Source: Tigheibacillus jepli (GTDB lineage: Bacteria; Bacillota; Bacilli; Bacillales; Amphibacillaceae). From it: a DNA stretch of 5,404 bases. The notes beneath the pieces were generated by a model that saw only the letters and a program-made list of their open reading frames with translations, made no database searches and was not told the origin of the DNA. The stretch lies in contig NZ_JAROCA010000105.1 of NCBI RefSeq assembly GCF_030732005.1, forward strand, positions 1 to 5,404. Reading direction: 5' to 3'. Numbering within the stretch: position 1 is the first letter of the stretch; each line of letters begins with the position of its first letter. This document shows, piece after piece, positions 1 through 4,436 of this stretch. The position numbers were made by a program, and so were the translations under genes.

Positions 1-70
1 ACGGATGGTTTGGATTTTCCTTTTTTTAAATCAAAGTTGTCGAATTATGTTCCCCGTAAGTTGTTACTGA

Positions 71-481
71 ACCAAAAAATTATTCAATGAACTATTATTG
101 CAAATAAAAAGCGGTGATGAAACGTTGTATGATGGCAAATTGGCTGCATTTGAAGCGCTGCCGGCAAGATCGTTGGCTAGCGGTGACAAAGAGAATCTAG
201 ATATAACGGTTCGTTTTCCGACAGCCCTTGGCAATGATTTTCAAGGGCTGAAGGCAAAATTTACATTCATTTTTACAGCTGAAGGAAAAGAAAAGGGGAC
301 AGCGCAAGCAATTTCCAAAGGGATGGTGGACAGTGGCGGCGGACCGACATCTGCCGGGTTTCATTTGCCAGATACAGCCACGAACATATTCAATATCATC
401 TTACTCGGCTCTGTAATGGTGATGATCGCGATTCTGTTGATGGTCATCCGGCATTTTCGACAGCCTAAATCGGAAAAATAA
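71..481 (+). CDS. TasA/camelysin-like LPDTA cell-wall-anchored surface protein, C-terminal part
   Basis: This is the C-terminal part of a secreted surface protein that a class D sortase should attach to the cell wall. The readable frame begins with TKKLFNELLLQIKSG and continues through a beta-rich stretch (LDITVRFPTALGNDFQGLKAKF) of the type found in TasA/camelysin (M73-like) proteins. It ends in a classical sorting signal: LPDTA (about 90 residues after the TTG at 98), a hydrophobic helix (NIFNIILLGSVMVMIAILLMVI) and a basic tail (RHFRQPKSEK). The only start in this frame is the TTG at 98, which has no convincing ribosome site, so it is probably not the true start. The frame is closed by TGA at 68-70, while another frame (acg at 1 to TGA at 88) carries DGLDFPFF, which resembles the preceding part of this fold. 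The gene therefore seems to start before the window and to contain a one-base shift near 68-72. The adjacent sortase is the expected processing enzyme. Confidence is high for the sorting signal and moderate for the TasA-like fold. Confidence 0.75.
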   Translation, partial: TKKLFNELLLQIKSGDETLYDGKLAAFEALPARSLASGDKENLDITVRFPTALGNDFQGLKAKFTFIFTAEGKEKGTAQAISKGMVDSGGGPTSAGFHLPDTATNIFNIILLGSVMVMIAILLMVIRHFRQPKSEK

Positions 482-592
482 TGGTTTTATCCATACAAGC
501 TGCCGATACGAAATAAAGTTTTTCAGGAATTGAGATTAATGGTGCAATCCTTTTGTTTGTCGAGATGATGCGAAATAAGGCTTTGAATAGTT

Positions 593-634
593 GCCCATGC
601 AAATTGATTATCTTGTATGGGCTGTTTGTTTTTT
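593..634 (+). terminator. Probable rho-independent terminator between surface protein and sortase genes
   Basis: GCCCATGCAA (593-602) can pair with TTGTATGGGC (613-622), giving ten pairs with one G-U, around a 10-base loop. The T-rich tail TGTTTGTTTTTT (623-634) follows. It lies 112 bases after the surface-protein stop and 33 bases before the sortase start, so it could end or attenuate readthrough into the sortase gene. The long loop makes this moderate rather than certain. Confidence 0.5.
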
Positions 635-666
635 ATGGAAATGAACATATTGGGCTGGGGGGTGGA

Positions 667-1320
667 ATGATGTTGAAAAAGGTGGCTATCATGCTGGCTG
701 TGTTTGGAATGATTTGCATGGTATATGGTGGTTGGCAATTATGGTCGACCAAGCAGTCGCAAAAAGCAGCGCTGGCGGAAGCAAATAAAGATATTCAAGA
801 GAATAAAGCTGTTAACAAGGGAGGTTCAGCCAGCACCTCTTTTCATTTTGAAAAAGGGCAAGCGATTGGCATATTACAAATTCCCGGCATCGATAAAGAG
901 CTGCCCATCGTGGAAGGTACAGATGAAGAGGCACTGAAACAAGGTGTAGGCCATTACACCGGATCGGTTTATCCGGGACAAAAAAACCAAATTTTGTTAT
1001 CGGGGCACAGAGATACCGTGTTCACAGGACTCGACAAATTGAAGCATGGCGATAAGTTGACTGTAAAAATGCAGCATGGCAGCTTCACTTATGCAATCGT
1101 GGACACAAAAATCGTCGACGAAAACGATCAAACCATCATTCGTTCCACAGCACCCAATGAAGTATTGACCCTGTCCACATGCTACCCCTTCCATTACATC
1201 GGCAACGCACCAAAACGATACATTATCTATGCCGTACCGGTAAAGGCATCAGGCACCGGAACAATTTTGAACAGTTTCAGTTCCCAGCGCTTGAAGGGAA
1301 ATATAATGACCAGATTGTAG
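667..1320 (+). CDS. Class D sortase (cysteine transpeptidase)
   Basis: A 217-residue membrane-bound sortase. It cleaves an LPxTx-type signal between Thr and the next residue and transfers the protein to the cell-wall peptide. Residues 4-25 form the N-terminal signal-anchor helix, followed by a polar linker to about residue 60. The catalytic barrel carries GILQIPGI, His114 in LSGHRDT, Cys172 in LSTCYPF and Arg184 in APKRYII, the complete His/Cys/Arg set. Length and layout match class D enzymes such as B. subtilis YhcS (about 200 residues). The start is ATG 667 (or ATG 670, immediately after), behind the G-rich ribosome site GGGGGGTGG at 657-665. Earlier in-frame ATG codons from 553 would add 38 unsuitable residues and run through the terminator hairpin. 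The LPDTA protein just upstream is the likely substrate, since class D sortases favour LPDT(A/S)-type signals. The last ~25 residues after YAVPV are unstructured-looking and the ORF ends at the edge of debris, so the native C-terminus may have been slightly altered. Confidence 0.92.
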   Translation: MMLKKVAIMLAVFGMICMVYGGWQLWSTKQSQKAALAEANKDIQENKAVNKGGSASTSFHFEKGQAIGILQIPGIDKELPIVEGTDEEALKQGVGHYTGSVYPGQKNQILLSGHRDTVFTGLDKLKHGDKLTVKMQHGSFTYAIVDTKIVDENDQTIIRSTAPNEVLTLSTCYPFHYIGNAPKRYIIYAVPVKASGTGTILNSFSSQRLKGNIMTRL

Positions 1321-1334
1321 TAATCTTTTCTTAA

Positions 1335-1786
1335 TGTTCCGAATCATTTGGAAGATCAGATTCGGCTATCAACGAGGAAAGCGTTTGGGATGGTACTAAG
1401 GGTGCGGGGAATCTTAATAGAAAAGAGGCATTTAACAATGCGAAGGATTTAGCAGGTGTACCTAGGTCCCAACAACCTAGACGTCAATGGCAAGTCGGAG
1501 ATAATATCAATAAAAAGGGTGGCGACTATAAAAATTACGAGTACAGTTCAAACCCAACTCATCATGGGCGTTACTATGAATACGATACCCCTCAAGGAAA
1601 AAGGGTTATTGTAGAGCATATAAATGATGGAAGACTGCATACACATGCAGGAAACCAAAAGACGGTGCTAATCCATTTGAGTATGATTTTAAGAAAGAAA
1701 GATACTCTAATATTTATGGTCTGAATGGAGACCATCACATTTATTACAATAGAGAAAGAGGTAATTGTGATGTCATGTCAAAATGA
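1335..1786 (+). pseudogene. Frameshifted C-terminal toxin domain of a polymorphic toxin (possible HNH/EndoVII-type nuclease)
   Basis: Not a complete ORF. One frame is open from 1335 and reads SVWDGTKGAGNLNRKEAF, then AGVPRSQQPRRQWQVGD, NYEYSSNPTHHGRYYEYD and GKRVIVEHINDGRLHTHAG. At about 1652-1655 the homology moves to another frame that continues PKDGANPFEYDFKKERYS and GDHHIYYNRERGNCDVMSK, ending at TGA 1784-1786. Adding one A to the GAAACC at 1651-1656 restores a single frame. The PRSQQP...QW start, GRYYEYDTP core, EH...HTHAG and final HHIYYN recall C-terminal toxin domains of Rhs, WapA and LXG proteins. The conserved Glu-His/His/His-His set suggests a metal-dependent HNH/endonuclease VII-type nuclease, from memory of the family rather than a search. 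The whole N-terminal delivery part is missing and there is no start or ribosome site, so it is a remnant. It overlaps the next gene by 17 bases, as toxin and immunity genes often do. Confidence 0.7.
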
Positions 1787-2249
1787 AAAGATACTAAAGA
1801 AAATAGCATTGATGAATGCTAAAAAAACTTTAAATCAATTATCATATATAGAGCTTATTGATTTTGAAGATTATGATCCACAGTGGTTGGAATTATTTGA
1901 ATTTCCATTGAAACAATTCCGTAGGATAGATTCTAAACCAACATATTCTAAGCCTATTGGAGATACTAGTGGTTTTATATCTTGGGTTGAAAGTTCTTTG
2001 GATTTTCTAAAGGAAAATAAAGAATGGGTTATTCTGGCGCCAAATTGTCAATTTCCCGTATGGGCTAATGTTAGAGTGTTCGATACTACAAAAGCAATTG
2101 AAGAGCTTTGGGAAACATCAGAAAATCGTGATATAATATTAGCTGATAAATCTACGGGAAGTATTGCTCAAATTTTTGTAGAAGAAAAAAATTATGAGAT
2201 TCATGTTGGAAAATGTGATATTACAAACATAGACAAGAAAAATAATTAG
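1770..2249 (+). CDS. Putative immunity protein for the upstream toxin domain
   Basis: A 159-residue soluble, acidic protein with no signal peptide or membrane helix. I do not recognise a named family. The best anchor regions are DPQWLELFEFPLKQFRRI, SGFISWVESSLDFLKENKEW, APNCQFPVWANVRV and ADKSTGSIAQIFVEEKNYE, which look like a compact alpha/beta domain. ATG 1770 is chosen because AAAGAGGT (1755-1762) sits seven bases upstream. An in-frame ATG at 1725 has no ribosome site and lies inside the toxin coding region. The gene starts 17 bases before the toxin remnant's stop, giving likely translational coupling, and is the last gene before a terminator, the usual arrangement for an immunity gene. 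It is visibly AT-richer than the sortase gene, consistent with transfer. Its reading frame is intact although the toxin is broken, so it may be an orphan antidote. The role is inferred from position, not from a recognised motif. Confidence 0.7.
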   Translation: MSCQNEKILKKIALMNAKKTLNQLSYIELIDFEDYDPQWLELFEFPLKQFRRIDSKPTYSKPIGDTSGFISWVESSLDFLKENKEWVILAPNCQFPVWANVRVFDTTKAIEELWETSENRDIILADKSTGSIAQIFVEEKNYEIHVGKCDITNIDKKNN

Positions 2250-2264
2250 CTTTTTTATTACTAC

Positions 2265-2297
2265 CTTGATTGGCTAAATGCCTTTCAAGATTTTTTT
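2265..2297 (+). terminator. Rho-independent terminator after the immunity gene
   Basis: CTTGA (2265-2269) pairs with TCAAG (2285-2289). Inside it, GGC (2272-2274) pairs with GCC (2280-2282) around the loop TAAAT, with a symmetric TT/TT mismatch between the two helices. ATTTTTTT (2290-2297) follows directly. It lies 15 bases after the putative immunity gene stop and fits as the end of that transcript. Confidence 0.6.
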
Positions 2298-2340
2298 ACT
2301 TTGCTTTAGATTAAATCAGCTGATATTGAGTGAGAGAAAA

Positions 2341-3007
2341 AGAAAATGACCTGTATGAGAATCGAGAGCCCATGATGGTTGTACCTTGAAAAAAATACTG
2401 GGTGAAAAAGATCTTGAAATCGCTATTTTACGAGATTTGTAAAAAAAGCAGAACCCTCACTTGCTGAAAAAATTGAAGTAGCCGATAAATGGATTCAAAA
2501 GGGATATGCTATTAAATTGGTATTGAAAATAGTAAATGTACCTCGTTCCACATACTATTACCAAAAGAATTACCGTGTGGAAGAGAAGCAAGTAAGTGAG
2601 GGCCGTCCAGCACCAGGCTACTCCATCATGATGAGGACGGAAAGAAAGTATCCGATGAACAAATCAAAGAATTCTTGTTAGAACTCATATCTGGTGAGTG
2701 TAACGGTTATGGCTACCGCAAATTAACCCTAGCCCTACGCCGTGAATATAAACTGAAAATCAATAAAAAGAAGGTTTATCGTCTATGTAAGGAGCTAGAT
2801 ATTCTAAAACCGTAAAGAAGGAAGAAAGTCTCGCATCCTAGGAAACTGACAAGAAATCGTATTATTACGGAATCTAGCCAGCTTTGGGAGGCAGATATAA
2901 AATATGGCTATGTCCATGGTGAAGACCGATTTCTATTTGTTTTTTCCATTATCGATGTATGTCCTATTACCTCAGGAATGGCCATCAGAATGGATAAAAG
3001 AGATTAG
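2341..3007 (+). pseudogene. IS3-family transposase (OrfB) remnant, multiply frameshifted and 3'-truncated
   Basis: The fragments appear in IS3 order. They are LKKILGEKDLEIAILRDL with a TAA at 2440, then SLAEKIEVADKWIQKGYAI and VPRSTYYYQKN in a second frame. In a third frame come DEDGKKVSDEQIKEF, NGYGYRKLTLALRREYKL and INKKKVYRLCKELDILKP. A TAA at 2813 follows, where a Gln codon is expected, and then RRKKVSHPRKLTRN and LWEADIKYGYVHGEDRF...SIIDV. The frame changes fall near 2440-2454 and 2619-2629. The HTH-like N-terminal part and the start of the DDE integrase core with its first Asp (in WEADIKY) are present. The second Asp and the Glu are missing because homology stops at about 2957. No terminal inverted repeats or target duplication were found, so the element cannot be bounded. 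It is dead. The segment 2958-3007 is probably not transposase, although the frame stays open to TAG 3005. Confidence 0.85.
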
Positions 3008-3059
3008 GAAGATTTCCGAGCAGATAGGAGGACAAAAATGGATAAGAAAAAGCAATTGA
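2958..3059 (+). pseudogene. C-terminal tail of an unknown gene joined to the IS remnant
   Basis: Immediately after the transposase homology ends, a different frame reads YVLLPQEWPSEWIKEI, then RKISEQIGGQKWIRKSN, ending at TGA 3057-3059. It has natural-looking amino acid composition and overlaps the start of the next small ORF by 22 bases. I do not recognise the family. The most economical reading is the 3' end of a gene whose 5' part was removed when the IS copy or a deletion joined here. The overlap with a downstream gene resembles the toxin-immunity overlap at 1770-1786, but a toxin role is only a guess. Confidence 0.35.
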
Positions 3060-3229
3060 TAGACCAAACAAGATTGGTGATACATCATCTTGAAAAAGAT
3101 TATGATGAGGACATAAAAAGCGGCGTTCTACAGCTTATCTACAAAAGATATAAAAATGCGCTAAAAATATTGGAAAATAACCATGATATGAAAAAGATCA
3201 ATATTGGTATCAATCATTGCATCCTTTAG
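3038..3229 (+). CDS. Small hypothetical protein, probably 3'-truncated
   Basis: A 63-residue ORF with a near-ideal ribosome site (AGGAGG at 3026-3031, six bases before ATG 3038). The protein is helical and highly charged: MDKKKQLIDQTRLVIHHLEK, then a second helix SGVLQLIYKRYKNALKILEN. No signal peptide or membrane helix is seen. The last residues (about INIGINHCIL) come from sequence that is also the start of a minus-strand gene (3161-3253), so the native C-terminus has probably been replaced at a junction near 3195-3205. I do not recognise a named family. Given the overlap with the preceding gene tail it could be a small antidote or partner protein. Its frame and start are convincing, but its function is unknown. 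Confidence 0.5.
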   Translation: MDKKKQLIDQTRLVIHHLEKDYDEDIKSGVLQLIYKRYKNALKILENNHDMKKINIGINHCIL

Positions 3230-3253
3230 CATAGAAAGCATTTTCTCTTCCAT
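3161..3253 (-). pseudogene. 5' fragment of a minus-strand gene with a perfect ribosome site
   Basis: On the minus strand GGGAGG lies eight bases before an ATG (complement of 3251-3253). The reading frame gives MEEKMLSMLKDAMIDTN and then runs into meaningless residues and a TAG at 3161-3163. The N-terminal pattern resembles small Bacillus proteins that start with a charged helix and continue as a coiled coil, but the body is missing. Translated homology seems to end at about 3200-3205, where the sequence changes to the antisense of the plus-strand small ORF. The minus-strand promoter candidate at 3342-3371 would transcribe it. It is most likely a gene beheaded from its 3' side by a deletion. 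Confidence 0.4.
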
Positions 3254-3341
3254 TTTTCTTACCTCCCTTATTGAATTAAAATGGCGCCTACTTTATTAAT
3301 ATTCGACATTGGGGTGGCAAAATCCTGTAGGTTTGGAAAAT

Positions 3342-3371
3342 CTTATAAAATTGCCCCTTCGCAATTGACAA
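3342..3371 (-). promoter_or_regulatory. Candidate sigma-A promoter, minus strand
   Basis: Reading the minus strand, TTGTCA (complement of 3366-3371) and TATAAG (complement of 3342-3347) are 18 bases apart. Each matches the consensus at five of six positions. Transcription would start near 3335 and reach the truncated minus-strand gene start at 3253 after a leader of about 80 bases. Confidence 0.4.
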
Positions 3372-3403
3372 GGGTATATTGTTGCAGTCATTTGGAGAAG
3401 GGG

Positions 3404-3432
3404 TCGAAAATTTTAAAATAATTTGATATAAT
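3404..3432 (+). promoter_or_regulatory. Candidate sigma-A promoter with extended -10, plus strand
   Basis: TCGAAA (3404-3409) is followed after 17 bases by a perfect TATAAT (3427-3432), preceded by TG at 3424-3425 (an extended -10, TGaTATAAT). The strong -10 compensates for a four-of-six -35. No intact gene with a good start follows. The nearest readable ATG (3469) gives only a 16-codon peptide, so the promoter seems to have lost its gene. Confidence 0.5.
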
Positions 3433-3496
3433 TGCGTGTGAAGAAAAGCAGCCCCTTTTGGAAAAAGCATGGGAATGTCGCAATTGCTTCAGCGAA

Positions 3497-3804
3497 GAAA
3501 GATGCATCAATCTAATTGATAAACATCGCCGTTTTTACTTATTCCATCTTGGAGAGTTTTTAGTACGTTGGTACGATATGCGACCAACTCATTGTATTGG
3601 TAGATGTTTATGGTGATTTAAAACTGGACCACGATGTTTTCCAGCTTTTCATCATAATGTTTTCAGGGAACGTTGTTAACAGTAACTCATGGTAATTGTT
3701 ATTACTAAAACTTCTTCAGAAATTGGCATACTTCAGAAATGATCATTGGCATCTAGTGTTGCTTCGCGGCATTGCTGAATACCAGCTTGAATAGGGTTTA
3801 CTTT
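3497..3804 (-). pseudogene. Decayed minus-strand coding remnant (possibly a YwqI/DUF5344-like small T7SS-associated protein)
   Basis: This stretch holds no intact gene. On the minus strand three open pieces follow one another in different frames: KVNPIQAGIQQCREATLDAN (from about 3804), a middle piece SMPISEEVLV, and YDEKLENIVVQF then NELVAYRTNVLKTLQDGISK and NGDVYQLD ending near 3497. The frames are separated by stops. The layout of an N-terminal helix with I..A.....EA, then a second helix with KLE.....F....Y..LV..NV, is reminiscent of the YwqI/DUF5344 proteins encoded before LXG toxins in Bacillus. This is pattern memory only. A competing plus-strand frame (CFSEERCINLIDKHRRFYLF onward) is also open in 3470-3609, so even the strand is uncertain. 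Confidence 0.22.
3714..3751. repeat. Short imperfect tandem direct repeat
   Basis: CTTCAGAAATTGGCAT (3714-3729) is followed by CTTCAGAAAT-gatcat-TGGCAT (3731-3751). The second copy carries a six-base insert. It sits inside the decayed remnant and probably reflects local slippage. No function is suggested. Confidence 0.4.
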
Positions 3805-3826
3805 TGTTAGATTGGAGAATGGTTAA

Positions 3827-4162
3827 ATGATTCCAACAATATTAGTTTTTACCTTTGTTATTGCTTTACTTGTTTTGCTTGGAATTGTATTTTCCTTGGG
3901 GAAAGGCTCTTCGTTAATAGCGGGATATAATACGATGCCAAAAGAGGAACAAAATCAGTATGATACAATTGCCTTATGCAAATTTATGGGGAAATTAATG
4001 TTTGCAGTTTCATTTTGTATGCTGCTTTGTCTAATTGGCGTAGTTTGCAAAATGAACTGGTTGCTTTATTTAGGTATAGGGTTATCAATAGGCATAGTTG
4101 TATTTATGCTCATATACGCTAATACGGGTAATAGATTTAAAAAAACAGATGCCATTGATTAA
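3827..4162 (+). CDS. DUF3784 family membrane protein
   Basis: A 111-residue small integral membrane protein of unknown function. Three membrane helices are visible at about residues 3-23, 55-73 and 77-97. The loop after helix 1 has the family hallmark GKGSSLIAGYNTMPKEEQNQYD, followed by LCKFMGK, which is the DUF3784 pattern. Length is normal for the family and nothing is missing. The start is ATG 3827 with GGAGA (3814-3818) eight bases upstream. The C-terminal tail (GNRFKKTDAID) is polar and likely cytoplasmic. No convincing promoter was found: TTGAAT and TTAGAT just upstream are only 14 bases apart. It appears to be a single-gene unit among debris, and its family gives no clue to its role here. 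Confidence 0.9.
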   Translation: MIPTILVFTFVIALLVLLGIVFSLGKGSSLIAGYNTMPKEEQNQYDTIALCKFMGKLMFAVSFCMLLCLIGVVCKMNWLLYLGIGLSIGIVVFMLIYANTGNRFKKTDAID

Positions 4163-4169
4163 ACCATAG

Positions 4170-4366
4170 AATTATTTAACTCCAGAAAAAGCCCCATGCT
4201 ATGCGTCGGAGAACTGGATTGGAAGTGTCTTTATGTATGATAAAAAGACGCCCTCTGTCATAATGACAAAGGTTTCGCAAGCCAATGTCAAATAGAAGGG
4301 GACATCCAAAAAATACTTGCTGGTAGAAATGAGGAAATCATATTAAAGCCCGATTGGTTCAACTAA
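4170..4366 (+). pseudogene. Frameshifted C-terminal remnant of an unknown gene
   Basis: From 4170 a frame reads NYLTPEKAPCYASENWIGSV, FMYDKKTPSVIMTKVSQANVK and stops at TAG 4293. In the next frame, from about 4289, the text continues naturally as QIEGDIQKILAGRNEEIILK and PDWFN, ending at TAA 4364-4366. A one-base change at 4288-4292, beside a short A run, would join both into about 65 residues. There is no start codon with a ribosome site, so the 5' part is missing. I do not recognise the family. The sequence looks like a soluble domain ending. It lies eight bases after the DUF3784 stop but in a different frame. Confidence 0.4.
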
Positions 4367-4367
4367 T

Positions 4368-4401
4368 AATCAGTGGGGGAAGAAAAAAATCCCCACTGAT
4401 T
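4368..4401. terminator. Perfect 11-bp hairpin between convergent genes, possible terminator
   Basis: AATCAGTGGGG (4368-4378) is perfectly complementary to CCCCACTGATT (4391-4401) with a 12-base loop. It lies 35 bases beyond the stop of the minus-strand amylase and directly after the plus-strand remnant's stop, the usual place for a shared terminator. Neither arm is followed by a clear T run; the only T-rich stretch on the minus strand is in the loop. It may work as a weak or protein-assisted terminator, or as an mRNA 3' stabiliser. Confidence 0.55.
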
Positions 4402-4436
4402 GGAGTTTCACTTTATCATATCTGCAACTCGGACTA

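Noticed and set aside
553..666. Longer sortase start at ATG 553
   Set aside because: It would add 38 residues unlike any sortase N-terminus and overlap the terminator hairpin. ATG 667/670 has a G-rich ribosome site and starts right at the membrane anchor.
523..1194. Open frames opposite or within the sortase region (minus 523-738, plus 725-937, minus 997-1194)
   Set aside because: They are out-of-frame shadows of the sortase gene or its leader, with no ribosome sites and unnatural composition.
1339..1365. Inverted repeat CCGAATC ... GATTCGG after the sortase as a terminator
   Set aside because: The stem is only 7 bp with a 13-base loop and no T run on either side, and it overlaps the open toxin frame.
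1725..1769. Earlier start for the putative immunity gene at ATG 1725
   Set aside because: It has no ribosome site and lies inside the toxin domain's conserved end in another frame.
3365..3393. Perfect TTGACA (3365-3370) as a plus-strand promoter
   Set aside because: The hexamer 17 bases later is TCATTT, a poor -10. The same bases are better explained by the minus-strand TTGTCA box.
3288..3470. 60-codon minus-strand ORF
   Set aside because: It covers the divergent promoter region, has no ribosome site, and its residues look random.
3613..3640. Resemblance of AAACTGGACCACGATG to IS21-family end sequences
   Set aside because: It occurs once, without the multiple terminal repeats or any IstA/IstB homology.
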